Shown: positions 1-6,659, counted from the stretch's first letter. The stretch: DNA of 15,437 bases from an uncultured Oscillibacter sp. (GCA_902462475.1 CABQCB010000019.1:1-15437); one strand, 5' to 3'. A program made the numbers and translations. The notes: generated by a model from the sequence alone, not told the origin.

Positions 1-37
1 CGCGCTTTGTTCTGCCCCGGGGCCGCCGTTCCCTCTT

Positions 38-78
38 AAAAAGCACATGCGCCGGGAAGCATTTCCCGGCGTATGCGC
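38..78 (-). terminator. Terminator of the two-gene mini-operon
   Basis: An inverted repeat pairs 43-58 with 63-78 (16 pairs, two of them G:U, loop of four bases 59-62). Read on the minus strand the hairpin is followed by five T (38-42). It begins just after the stop codon of the 67-residue gene at 87-89, so it ends that minus-strand transcript. Confidence 0.85.
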
Positions 79-86
79 TGATGCAT

Positions 87-290
87 TCAGTTCAGATAGG
101 CCGCCGCTACCCGCCAGGCATAGTCGGCATGCATGCCGGAGCCGTGGGCGGCGCGGTACGCCGCAAGGAGCGCGTCGATGTCCGCCGGTGTGGGGACCAC
201 GGTCACGGGGCTTTTTGCGGTCTTTTGGTAAAACGTCCGGTTCCAGCGGCGGTGATCCGCCGCCAGCATGGTGATCTCCCCTGTCGTCAT
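87..290 (-). CDS. Unrecognised 67-residue protein, second gene of a mini-operon
   Basis: I do not recognise this protein. It is soluble, with no signal peptide or membrane segment. A basic and aromatic N-terminal half (RRWNRTFYQ around residues 14-22) is followed by a probable helical C-terminal half (ADIDALLAAYRAAHG, then YAWRVAAAYLN at the end). Its ATG overlaps the TGA of the upstream 54-residue gene (ATGA at 287-290), so the two are probably translationally coupled. A terminator follows at once. An upstream DNA-binding-like protein with a palindromic operator and a tiny coupled partner is the layout of toxin-antitoxin modules. However, I see no RelE, ParE, MazF or HicA signature, so toxin function would be a guess. 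An accessory protein of the regulator is equally possible. The gene itself is well supported by coupling and terminator. Confidence 0.75.
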   Translation of the reverse strand: MTTGEITMLAADHRRWNRTFYQKTAKSPVTVVPTPADIDALLAAYRAAHGSGMHADYAWRVAAAYLN

Positions 291-451
291 TGCAGCACCC
301 CCTCCTGCCGGGCCTTCTCCACCCGCTGGCGGATATAGCGGTTAAGGTCGCCGGTGGGCGTGCGCCCCTCGATCACCATCAGCTTTTTATACGCCGCATA
401 CACCGCCTCGTCCGTATTGAAGCTCACCTGTCTGCGCTTTCCTGTTTCCAT
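287..451 (-). CDS. Small ribbon-helix-helix-like DNA-binding protein (54 aa)
   Basis: The frame runs from ATG at 451 to TGA at 287, giving 54 residues. The ATG is preceded by AAGGAGG (459-465) at about seven bases spacing. The protein has a basic N-terminus (METGKRRQ), then a short predicted strand (QVSFNTDE) and two predicted helices (AVYAAYKKLMVIEG and PTGDLNRYIRQRVEKA). That order and size resemble the RHH fold of CopG/ParD/Arc-type repressors and antitoxins, although no close family member is recognised. A perfect palindrome lies between its promoter and its ribosome binding site, so autorepression is likely. The gene overlaps the following 67-residue gene by four bases. The RHH assignment is inference from secondary-structure pattern and operator context. 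Confidence 0.75.
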   Translation of the reverse strand: METGKRRQVSFNTDEAVYAAYKKLMVIEGRTPTGDLNRYIRQRVEKARQEGVLQ

Positions 452-466
452 ACCCCTACCTCCTTA

Positions 467-496
467 AAATCTACATATATGTAGATTTATCTACAT
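467..496 (-). promoter_or_regulatory. Likely operator: 22-bp perfect palindrome plus a third half-site
   Basis: Positions 467-488 are a perfect palindrome built on CTACAT (471-476) facing ATGTAG (479-484). A third copy of CTACAT sits at 491-496, exactly 20 bp from the first, about two helical turns. The third copy overlaps the predicted start point near 494 of the minus-strand promoter, and the palindrome lies in the leader just before the ribosome binding site. This position fits autorepression by the 54-residue RHH-like protein, since RHH proteins commonly bind repeated short half-sites. Confidence 0.7.
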
Positions 497-500
497 TTTT

Positions 501-529
501 ATCTTAATCGATCCCGGCAGACTTGTCAA
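501..529 (-). promoter_or_regulatory. Sigma-A-type promoter of the mini-operon
   Basis: On the minus strand a perfect TTGACA (524-529) is followed after 17 bp by TAAGAT (501-506), four of six matches to the -10 consensus. Transcription would start near 494, about 43 bases before the ATG at 451. Confidence 0.65.
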
Positions 530-552
530 GCCCATTGACACTCCGCTATAAA
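523..552 (+). promoter_or_regulatory. Probable divergent promoter of the EamA transporter gene
   Basis: On the plus strand TTGTCA (523-528, five of six) and TATAAA (547-552, five of six) are 18 bp apart, predicting a start near 559. The -35 is the same DNA as the minus-strand -35 read from the other side. A second TTGACA at 535-540 is an alternative -35, but its partner TAGGCT (558-563) is poor. Confidence 0.5.
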
Positions 553-647
553 TCCGCTAGGCTGGAAGCAGGTCCCCCGGCACAAGGCGGCTCCACGTCC
601 GCCGCCCGGCGGCGTCCTTCTACTTCCATGAATCAGAGGCGATTGGT

Positions 648-1514
648 ATGCTCTGGCTCCCCATGGCGTTTTTGTCCGCTTTGTTCGCGGGTATCACGGC
701 CATTCTGGCCAAATGCGGCATCCGCTCCACAGACTCCGATGTGGCCACCGCACTGCGCACCGGCGTGGTGCTGGTCTTTTCCTGGCTGATGGTGCTGGCA
801 GCAGGCTCCGCGGGGACCCTCTCCTCCCTCACCGTTCTCTCTTTGGTGTTTTTGGTGCTCTCCGGTCTTTCCACCGGCGCCTCCTGGCTGTGCTACTTCA
901 AGGCGCTGTCCCTGGGCGATGTGAACAAGGTGGCCGCCGTGGACAAATCCAGCACGGCGCTGACCATCCTGCTGGCCATGGTCTTTTTGGGGGAGCGGAG
1001 CCATCCGGCCCTGCGCCTTTTGGGGACCGCCCTGCTGGCCGCCGGGGTGATGCTGATGGTGGAACGGCGCCCCGGCTCCCGTTCCGGCCACAGGCGTTGG
1101 GTCCTCTTTGCCGCCGCCTCCGCCCTGTTCGCCGCGCTGACTTCCATCCTGGCCAAGATCGGCATCACGGGGGTGGAGTCCAATCTGGCCACCGCCATCC
1201 GCACCGGCGTGGTGCTGGTCATGGCCTGGGGCATCGTGCTGGGGCGGGGCAAGCTGCCTTTGGTAAAGCGCGTCCCACGGCGGGAGCTGGGGTTCATCCT
1301 CCTCTCCGGCCTCTCCACCGGCGCCTCCTGGCTGTGCTACTACTACGCCATCCAAAACGGTGCCGTGAGCGTGGTGGTGAGCGTGGACAAGCTGAGCCTG
1401 GTGGTCACCGTTCTCTTTTCCCACCTGGTTCTTAAGGAGCGTCTGGGAAAAGCGTCCCTGGCAGGTCTTGGGCTCATGGTGCTGGGCACCCTGATCATCA
1501 CCTTCTGCGGCTGA
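648..1514 (+). CDS. EamA/DMT-family transporter with two near-repeat halves
   Basis: A 288-residue integral membrane protein with about ten hydrophobic segments and two tandem EamA domains (about residues 1-140 and 148-287), the normal size for the drug/metabolite transporter superfamily. The halves are unusually alike. LSGLSTGASWLCY occurs twice, and ILAK, TGVVLV and VDK...L..ER recur in the same order. The DNA shows two exact repeats, of 21 and 28 nt, both offset by exactly 444 bp, or 148 codons. Family members export or import small metabolites; the substrate cannot be read from sequence. The start at 648 has only a weak ribosome binding site (AGAGGCG), but hydrophobic sequence begins right there. 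The gene stands alone between a divergent mini-operon and arsR. Confidence 0.9.
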   Translation: MLWLPMAFLSALFAGITAILAKCGIRSTDSDVATALRTGVVLVFSWLMVLAAGSAGTLSSLTVLSLVFLVLSGLSTGASWLCYFKALSLGDVNKVAAVDKSSTALTILLAMVFLGERSHPALRLLGTALLAAGVMLMVERRPGSRSGHRRWVLFAAASALFAALTSILAKIGITGVESNLATAIRTGVVLVMAWGIVLGRGKLPLVKRVPRRELGFILLSGLSTGASWLCYYYAIQNGAVSVVVSVDKLSLVVTVLFSHLVLKERLGKASLAGLGLMVLGTLIITFCG

Positions 1515-1528
1515 GGGCAAAAGCCCCC

Positions 1529-1557
1529 TTGACAGCCGCGCCGCAGTGTGGTACGCT
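1529..1557 (+). promoter_or_regulatory. Promoter of arsR
   Basis: A perfect TTGACA (1529-1534) is followed after 17 bp by TACGCT (1552-1557). TGG precedes the -10, giving an extended -10 that offsets its weak match. The predicted start near 1564 falls inside the ArsR-type palindrome at 1563-1580, as expected for steric repression. Confidence 0.65.
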
Positions 1558-1562
1558 TTACG

Positions 1563-1580
1563 CATCAAAAATTTTTGATG
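1563..1580 (+). promoter_or_regulatory. ArsR-type operator before arsR
   Basis: This is a perfect 18-bp palindrome (CATCAAAAA and its mirror TTTTTGATG). ATCAA...TTGAT is the typical form of ArsR/SmtB operators in Firmicutes. It overlaps the predicted transcription start of arsR and shares its central 16 bp with a second site before the permease gene. Confidence 0.8.
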
Positions 1581-1592
1581 TGAGGACCTGGT

Positions 1593-1871
1593 ATGGACCA
1601 TAACTTTCAGGAAAACGCCAAGGTATTCCGAGCCTTGTGCGACCCCAAGCGCCTGGCCATCTTGGAGCAGCTGCGCAGCGGGGAGAAATGTGCCTGCGTG
1701 CTGCAGGAGCCTATGGAGCTGACCCAGTCGGGTCTTTCCTACCACATGAAGATCCTGTGCGAATCCGGCATCGTCCAAAGCCGCCAGGAGGGAAAGTGGA
1801 CACACTACCGGCTCAGTCAGGCCGGACTGGAGCGGGCCATGGCGCTGCTGGCCTCTCTGATGCCCGACTGA
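1593..1871 (+). CDS. arsR: ArsR/SmtB-family metalloid-responsive repressor
   Basis: This is a 92-residue winged-helix repressor, the usual length of the family. The recognition region reads LTQSGLSYHMKILCESGIV (about 43-61), followed by a wing (RQEGKWTHYRL). Cys33 and Cys35 form a CxC pair at the end of the helix that carries the ELCVCDL sensor motif in classical arsenite-binding ArsR proteins. The third cysteine of that motif is absent (Gln38), though Cys16 and Cys56 are available. By family knowledge, trivalent arsenic or antimony binding at these thiols releases the repressor from DNA. Its own operator lies at the promoter and a copy lies before the permease. The ATG follows TGAGGA at six bases. 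The inducer is inferred and could be an organoarsenical or another soft metal. Confidence 0.9.
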   Translation: MDHNFQENAKVFRALCDPKRLAILEQLRSGEKCACVLQEPMELTQSGLSYHMKILCESGIVQSRQEGKWTHYRLSQAGLERAMALLASLMPD

Positions 1872-1896
1872 TCCCCTTCTGAACGTCCCCGCGCAA

Positions 1897-1922
1897 AAAC
1901 GCCATCTTCCTGGATGGCGTTT
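1897..1922 (+). terminator. Hairpin after arsR
   Basis: A perfect 10-bp stem (1897-1906 with 1913-1922) has a six-base loop and is followed by a short pyrimidine run (CTTCC). It could end or attenuate arsR transcription before the second operator, which would make the permease gene partly independent. The T-run is weak. Confidence 0.55.
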
Positions 1923-1932
1923 CTTCCGGCAT

Positions 1933-1958
1933 AATACATCAAAAATTTTTGATATATT
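1933..1958 (+). promoter_or_regulatory. Second ArsR-type operator, before the permease gene
   Basis: ATCAAAAATTTTTGAT (1938-1953) is identical to the core of the arsR operator. Outside it the symmetry runs on to 1933-1958 with a single mismatched pair (1937/1954). The permease start codon is at 1977. A possible -10 (CATAAT, 1930-1935) abuts the site, but I find no good -35, so the promoter itself is uncertain. Confidence 0.75.
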
Positions 1959-1976
1959 CGATTTTATGGAGGCACT

Positions 1977-2978
1977 ATGGAACTGTGGAGCTTTTTTCAA
2001 AACGAGGTGCTGGGCATGCAGTGGCTCAGCCGGGGCATCGGCGCGCTGCTCTCCGCTGCGGGCCTGGATCTGTCCGGGCGCCTGGGCGGCAGCATCCAGT
2101 TTTTCCTCTATGACACCATCAAGATCACCATCCTGCTTTGTGTGCTGATCTTTCTGGTGTCCTACATCCAAAGCTATTTCCCGCCGGAGCGCAGCCGCCG
2201 CATTCTGGGACGGTTCCGGGGGCTGGGCGCCAACACCGTCTCCGCCCTGCTGGGCACAGTGACGCCCTTTTGCTCCTGCTCCTCCATCCCGCTGTTCATG
2301 GGCTTTACAGGGGCGGGACTGCCGCTGGGCGTGACGTTTTCCTTCCTCATCTCCTCCCCCATGGTGGACCTGGGCAGTCTGGTGCTGCTGATGAGCATTT
2401 TCGGCGCACGGGTGGCGGTGATCTACGTGGTCATGGGCCTGGTGATCGCCGTGGCCGGCGGAACGCTGATCCAGCGCCTGCACATGGAGGAGCAGGTGGA
2501 GCCCTTTGTCCGCTCCGCCGTGTGTGCCGGGTCCGACACCCCGACCCTCACCCGCCGCCAGCGGCTCCTCTGGGCGAGGGAGCAGATGCTGGGCACACTG
2601 AAAAGCGTCTTTCCCTATATTCTCGTAGGTGTGGGCGTGGGCGCTCTCATCCACAACTGGATCCCCCAGGACTGGGTGACGAGCCTCTTGGGCCGCGGCA
2701 ATCCCCTGGGCGTGGTACTGGCCACGCTGGTGGGCATCCCCATGTACGCGGACATTTTCGGCACCATCCCCGTGGCGGAGGCGCTGCTGGCAAAGGGCGC
2801 CCTTCTGGGCACGGTGCTCTCGTTCATGATGGCGGTGACCACCCTTTCCCTGCCGTCGCTCATCATGCTGCGCAAGGCCGTGCGGCCCCGGCTGCTGGCG
2901 GTGTTCGTAGCCATCTGTACAGGGGGCATTTTGCTGGTGGGGTGCCTGTTCAACCTGCTGGCGCCCTATCTCATCTGA
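1977..2978 (+). CDS. ArsP/DUF318-family permease
   Basis: A 333-residue polytopic membrane protein of the DUF318/UPF0718 permease family, which includes the organoarsenical exporter ArsP. The signature TPFCSCSSIPLFMGF lies at about 96-110, with Cys99 and Cys101 in a predicted membrane segment. A second-half repeat carries GIPMYADIFGTIPVAEALL (about 253-271). About eight hydrophobic segments are visible, with a polar linker around 165-205. By family knowledge it exports trivalent organoarsenicals or related metalloid species. In this window the support is the signature plus the arsR and thioredoxin neighbours. The ATG follows TGGAGG. The thioredoxin-like gene starts 18 bases after its stop, so they form one transcript. 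The specific substrate is not shown by sequence. Confidence 0.88.
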   Translation: MELWSFFQNEVLGMQWLSRGIGALLSAAGLDLSGRLGGSIQFFLYDTIKITILLCVLIFLVSYIQSYFPPERSRRILGRFRGLGANTVSALLGTVTPFCSCSSIPLFMGFTGAGLPLGVTFSFLISSPMVDLGSLVLLMSIFGARVAVIYVVMGLVIAVAGGTLIQRLHMEEQVEPFVRSAVCAGSDTPTLTRRQRLLWAREQMLGTLKSVFPYILVGVGVGALIHNWIPQDWVTSLLGRGNPLGVVLATLVGIPMYADIFGTIPVAEALLAKGALLGTVLSFMMAVTTLSLPSLIMLRKAVRPRLLAVFVAICTGGILLVGCLFNLLAPYLI

Positions 2979-2996
2979 TTCAAGGAGGAACAAAAC

Positions 2997-3302
2997 ATGG
3001 GTCTTTTCGGAAAAAAGAAGCAGGAAGCCGCCCCTGTACAGGGCGGCCAGGTATCAGGAATCCAGGTGCTGGGCTCCGGCTGCGCCAAGTGCAACGCATT
3101 GGAGGACGCCGTGAAGGCAGCGCTGACAGAGCTGGGGCAGGAGCCGGCGGTGGAGCATGTGACGGACTTTGTCCAGATCGCCGCCATGGGCGTCATGACC
3201 ACGCCCGCGCTGGCGGTGGACGGCAAGGTGGTCTCCAGCGGGAGAGTGCTCACCAAGGAGGAAGCCAAACAGCTGATCCAGGAGGCCCGGAAGCTCTCCT
3301 GA
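2997..3302 (+). CDS. Small thioredoxin-like redox protein (CxxC)
   Basis: A 101-residue protein of the small redox-active disulfide type (Thioredoxin_3 family). The active site is GSGCAKC (Cys29 and Cys32) and the cis-proline loop is TTPAL (Pro70). A lysine-rich N-terminal tail (GLFGKKKQE) precedes the fold, with no signal peptide or membrane segment, so it is cytosolic or only loosely membrane-associated. The gene has an excellent ribosome binding site (AAGGAGG, 2982-2988) and follows the permease in the same operon. ArsR, DUF318 permease and this thioredoxin type are often found together. The protein may reduce or hand over the metalloid or keep the permease cysteines reduced; that role is inference. 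Confidence 0.88.
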   Translation: MGLFGKKKQEAAPVQGGQVSGIQVLGSGCAKCNALEDAVKAALTELGQEPAVEHVTDFVQIAAMGVMTTPALAVDGKVVSSGRVLTKEEAKQLIQEARKLS

Positions 3303-3308
3303 AAAGTG

Positions 3309-3347
3309 AAAGGTGCGGGGCCGGCAGACTGCCGGCCCCGCACCTTT
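3309..3347. terminator. Strong bidirectional terminator between convergent genes
   Basis: A perfect 17-bp GC-rich stem (3309-3325 with 3331-3347) has a five-base loop. The plus side ends in TTTATTT and the minus side in TTTCACTTTTC. It lies between the stop of the thioredoxin-like gene (3302) and the stop of the convergent SLH protein gene (3382), so it serves both. Confidence 0.9.
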
Positions 3348-3381
3348 ATTTCATGGTTCCCTGCTGCTTTCTCTCAAGCGG

Positions 3382-6300
3382 TCACTTGCCCAGCTGCACG
3401 AAGCGCATGAGCATGGTGGACATATGGGCCCGGGTCAGGCTGGCCTGAGAGGCAAACGTGCCGTCGGACCGGCCCTCCACGATCTTGTTGGCCGCGCACC
3501 AGCGCACGCCGTCGGCGTAGGCGCCGGGGATGCTGGCCGCGTCGGTGAAGGTGTCAAGATCCACCATGGTGGACATATCCATGCCCTGAAGCTTGGCATA
3601 GCGGGCCAGGATGGTGGCGAACATGCCGCGGGTCAAAGGCTGATCGGGAGAGAACACACCGTCGCTGGTACCCAGCATGATTCCCTGCTGATAGACCCAG
3701 GAGATGGCGTCGCGCTGCTGGCTGCGGACGGTCACGTCGGTAAAGGCGGTGGTCAACTGGCAGTCGGGCCGGCCGGCCAGGTTATAGAGGGCCTGAGCCG
3801 CCTCAGCGCGGGTGATGATCTCGTTGCCGCCGAACTGATAGGCCTCCTCGCCGGCGACCAGCTTGTTCTCCGTGACGAACGCGGCGGCATCATAGTACCA
3901 GTCGCTGCTCTTCACGTCCGTATAATCCGTGACCTTCTTGCCGTCCCGGACGGTGTTGCGGATCTCGTAGCTGTCCACGACCTTCCAGTTGTTCCACTGG
4001 TCCATCTCTTCCTTCTCGTCGGTGTCGCTGTCCTGGCACTGGTAGGCCTTGCCGGTGATGGCGTCCTCGGAGACGGTGATGATGGAGAACACCTGCTGGT
4101 CCTCGTCGTCCACGTAGCAGTCGGTGGCGTAGTCGCTGCGGTCGGGCAGGTACTCATAGTACTTGTTGCCCACGGTGCCGCCGGTGACATAGGTGGTGCC
4201 GTCGCCGGTGTTGGCCTTCACGTCGCCCAGGGCGGTTGCGCGGATGTAGATGTGGTCATGGCCGTTGAGGAACAGATCCACGCCCAGGGCGTCCACGGAC
4301 CACTCAGAGTCGTTGATGAAGTAGTCGATCACTTCGGAGGCGGGGTGGTTGGAGGTATAGGGGCCCGCATGGGTGAGCATGATGCGCCACTTCTTGTCGG
4401 ACTTCTCATAGCACTCCTTGGCCCACTGCAGCTGCTTTGCGATGATGTCGGCCTTCTCCTCCGGCGGGGTGACCTCGGTGTTGATGACCACGATGCAGGC
4501 GTCGCCGTACTCGATGCAGCCGATGGTGCTGTCAAACTCCGTGCCGGTGTCGCCGCCGGGCATGTTGAACCGCTGGGCAAAGGAGATGAAGCCCCAGTCG
4601 CCCTTCATTTCGTGGTTGCCGGGCACCGTGATGGTGGGAATGGAGGCGTAGTAGTCGCCCATGACCTCGAAGCAGGCCTCCCACTCGGTGGCCTTATAGC
4701 CGTCCTGGGTGGTATCGCCGCCGCTCATGATGAACTCCGGCGTCACCAGGGTGGTGGCGTAGTCCATGCTCTTTTTGAAGGACATGTAGTCGTCGGTGGA
4801 CACGGACTGGGGATCGGAGACGAAGATGAAGGAGAACTCATCCGCGTCGGGAGATGTGGGCGCCTTGAAGGTGTGCTCCTCGCTCATGAACTCCTTGCCG
4901 TCACCCACGCGGTAGACGTACATGGCGTCCGGCTCCAGGTCCTCCAGCACCACCTGATGGGTAGCCAGCTCCTTCCAGCCGGGGGTCACGGCGTCCACAT
5001 AGCTGGTGCCGCGGGCGGTCTTCCAGCTAGTTTCGCCCTGCTTCTTATACTGCACCACAGAGGCCTTCACCTCAGGCACGGTAATCCATCTGAAGCGGAG
5101 GTTGCCCTGGGTGGTGTCGGGGGTCATGGTGATCTGGCTGGGATCGCCCAGGATGCTGCCGTCGTCCACAAACACCTGGATGGGGGCAGACTTGTCATAG
5201 GGCTTGGTGACGGTCTTGCCGCCGGCCTGGATCTCCAGGTAATAGTACATATCTCCGGCCTTGGCGGTGGGCAGGTCCACCGTGCAGGTGGTGCCGGAAA
5301 TGGTCATGGGGAGCTCGGTGTCCACGTCGTCATAGCCGTAGTGCAGCACGGCGCTGTCCACCTTGTCCACACCCGCCACCCGGGCGGTGACGGTGACCTT
5401 GGCGTTCTGGTCCACATCGTTGATGGCGCGGGAGATGACCCGGGGGCCGTCGATGGAGAAGTCCAGCGCCTCGAAAATGGCGGGATCATAGCCCTGGAGA
5501 ACGGGCTGCTTCAAAGTGTCGCTCCAGGCCCAGACCGTGTCAAAGTCCCAGCCCAGGTCCACATAGGTCTGCTTGGTCTGCAGCACATCCGCGGAGACAT
5601 CCTCCCACTGGATGGGCTGGAAGGCCGGCTCGTTGCCCGCCAGGAGGGTGCCCTCCCAGGCAATGTTGCCGGAGATGTTGGTGGCCGCCTCGTCGTCCAG
5701 CTGGCCGACGATCTTGTCCACGTTCTTCGTGCCGGAGATGGAGGTCTGGGCACTGACACAGCCGACGATGTGGTCGCCGGCGTTGAAGGAACCGGCAATG
5801 CCGCCGGCAGAGCCGTTTTCACCATAGGCGTTCACAGAGCCCGCCGCGAAGCTGTTGCCCACGTAGCCGCCGCCGTCCTGGATACCGGCGATGCCGCCCA
5901 CGTCATAGGGCGCTTCCAGCTTGGCGTTGACATAGCAGTTTTCCACATGGCCGATGATAGGGCCCTCGCCCTCCTTCACCTTTCCGGCGATACCGCCGCT
6001 GGTGTGGGAGTTGGACAGGTCATCCACCCACACGTGGCCCGTGACCACGCAGCCGGTGATGGTGCCGTAGGTAACGCCGGCGATGCCGCCCACGTTCTGC
6101 TGGCCGCGGATCTCGCAGTCGATCATGGCCACGTTCTTCACGTAGGCCTGGTCATTCTCGTTGCCCACGTAGCCAAAGAGGCCCACATACTTCTTGGGGT
6201 AGTCGATGGTCAGGTTGCGGATCACATGGAACCGGCCGTCGAAGGTGCCCAGATACCCCTCTTCCTTCTCAGAGGCAATGGGCAAAAAGCCCTCCCAGCC

Positions 6301-6555
6301 GGCCATGTCGATATCGGCTGTCAGGACATAGTTGCCGTCCCGGGGCGCGCCCTCTTTCCAGGTGCCGGACAGATACATCAGCTGCGCCGGGGTGCTGATC
6401 TCATAGACATCCTCGGCCGCGTTGTAAACAGGCGCCACGGCATCCTCCGGCCCCTTTGCCGCCGCGGGGATCACCAGCAAAGAGGAAAGCATCGCCAAAG
6501 ACAAGAGCAGACATAAAAGCTGTTTTCGGATCTTGGATTGTGATCTGCTACGCAT
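3382..6555 (-). CDS. Secreted SLH-anchored purple-acid-phosphatase-like metallophosphoesterase with GLUG repeats
   Basis: A 1057-residue surface protein. A signal peptide covers about 1-33 (basic start, LLCLLLSLAML core, PAAAK end). Residues 124-265 hold GLUG-type repeats (VGLFG, VGGIAG, SGGIAG, VGGIAG, AGGIAG). About 380-465 looks like a beta-sandwich, and 472-565 is a fibronectin-like phosphatase N-domain (ITMTPDTTQGNLRFRW). The calcineurin-like catalytic domain spans 574-830. Its probable metal ligands are Asp581 (SDPQ), Asp614 (GGDTTQ), Asn647 and His648 (GNHE), His729 (THAGPY), and His766 and His768 (GHDH), so it looks catalytically intact. Three SLH domains (about 880-930, 935-990, 1000-1054) should bind the wall polymer. 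Known relatives hydrolyse phosphomonoesters or other phosphate esters outside the cell; the true substrate is unknown. A ribosome binding site (AAAGGAGC) precedes the ATG. The gene appears monocistronic. Confidence 0.92.
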   Translation of the reverse strand: MRSRSQSKIRKQLLCLLLSLAMLSSLLVIPAAAKGPEDAVAPVYNAAEDVYEISTPAQLMYLSGTWKEGAPRDGNYVLTADIDMAGWEGFLPIASEKEEGYLGTFDGRFHVIRNLTIDYPKKYVGLFGYVGNENDQAYVKNVAMIDCEIRGQQNVGGIAGVTYGTITGCVVTGHVWVDDLSNSHTSGGIAGKVKEGEGPIIGHVENCYVNAKLEAPYDVGGIAGIQDGGGYVGNSFAAGSVNAYGENGSAGGIAGSFNAGDHIVGCVSAQTSISGTKNVDKIVGQLDDEAATNISGNIAWEGTLLAGNEPAFQPIQWEDVSADVLQTKQTYVDLGWDFDTVWAWSDTLKQPVLQGYDPAIFEALDFSIDGPRVISRAINDVDQNAKVTVTARVAGVDKVDSAVLHYGYDDVDTELPMTISGTTCTVDLPTAKAGDMYYYLEIQAGGKTVTKPYDKSAPIQVFVDDGSILGDPSQITMTPDTTQGNLRFRWITVPEVKASVVQYKKQGETSWKTARGTSYVDAVTPGWKELATHQVVLEDLEPDAMYVYRVGDGKEFMSEEHTFKAPTSPDADEFSFIFVSDPQSVSTDDYMSFKKSMDYATTLVTPEFIMSGGDTTQDGYKATEWEACFEVMGDYYASIPTITVPGNHEMKGDWGFISFAQRFNMPGGDTGTEFDSTIGCIEYGDACIVVINTEVTPPEEKADIIAKQLQWAKECYEKSDKKWRIMLTHAGPYTSNHPASEVIDYFINDSEWSVDALGVDLFLNGHDHIYIRATALGDVKANTGDGTTYVTGGTVGNKYYEYLPDRSDYATDCYVDDEDQQVFSIITVSEDAITGKAYQCQDSDTDEKEEMDQWNNWKVVDSYEIRNTVRDGKKVTDYTDVKSSDWYYDAAAFVTENKLVAGEEAYQFGGNEIITRAEAAQALYNLAGRPDCQLTTAFTDVTVRSQQRDAISWVYQQGIMLGTSDGVFSPDQPLTRGMFATILARYAKLQGMDMSTMVDLDTFTDAASIPGAYADGVRWCAANKIVEGRSDGTFASQASLTRAHMSTMLMRFVQLGK

Positions 6556-6602
6556 AAGAATGCTCCTTTCTGATTTGGGTTGGCTGCGCCGGCCTTACGT
6601 TA

Positions 6603-6616
6603 CGAAAACGCTTGCG
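6603..6616 (-). promoter_or_regulatory. cre/LacI-like operator in the leader of the SLH-phosphatase gene
   Basis: CGAAAACGCTTGCG matches the catabolite-repressor (CcpA) cre form TGAAAACGCTTTCA at 11 of 14 positions, including the central CG. It lies downstream of the best predicted start point (near 6624) and before the ATG, a position where a bound LacI-family protein blocks elongation. The site is called by eye only. Confidence 0.35.
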
Positions 6617-6630
6617 CTATCGCTGTTATC

Positions 6631-6659
6631 AATATATACCAGTTTTCGGAAAATATCAA
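6631..6659 (-). promoter_or_regulatory. Main predicted promoter of the SLH-phosphatase gene
   Basis: On the minus strand TTGATA (6654-6659) and TATATT (6631-6636) are 17 bp apart, each five of six to consensus, in an AT-rich stretch. The start would be near 6624, giving a leader of about 70 bases. Confidence 0.7.

Noticed and set aside
1514..1530. GGGC-AAAA-GCCC hairpin after the EamA stop as terminator
   Set aside because: Only four pairs and a C-rich tail that runs into the arsR -35; too weak to call.
633..2993. Very long open frame on the minus strand opposite the EamA, arsR and permease genes
   Set aside because: It is rich in His, Gln, Gly and Ala with no domain or hydrophobic pattern, and lies opposite three clear genes. 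GC-rich codon bias leaves the antisense frame open.
3313..6516. Open frame of over 1000 codons on the plus strand opposite the SLH-phosphatase gene
   Set aside because: The translation is a Gly/His/Val/Ala/Asp-rich mirror of the real gene with no recognisable fold; the opposite strand has signal peptide, catalytic motifs and SLH domains.
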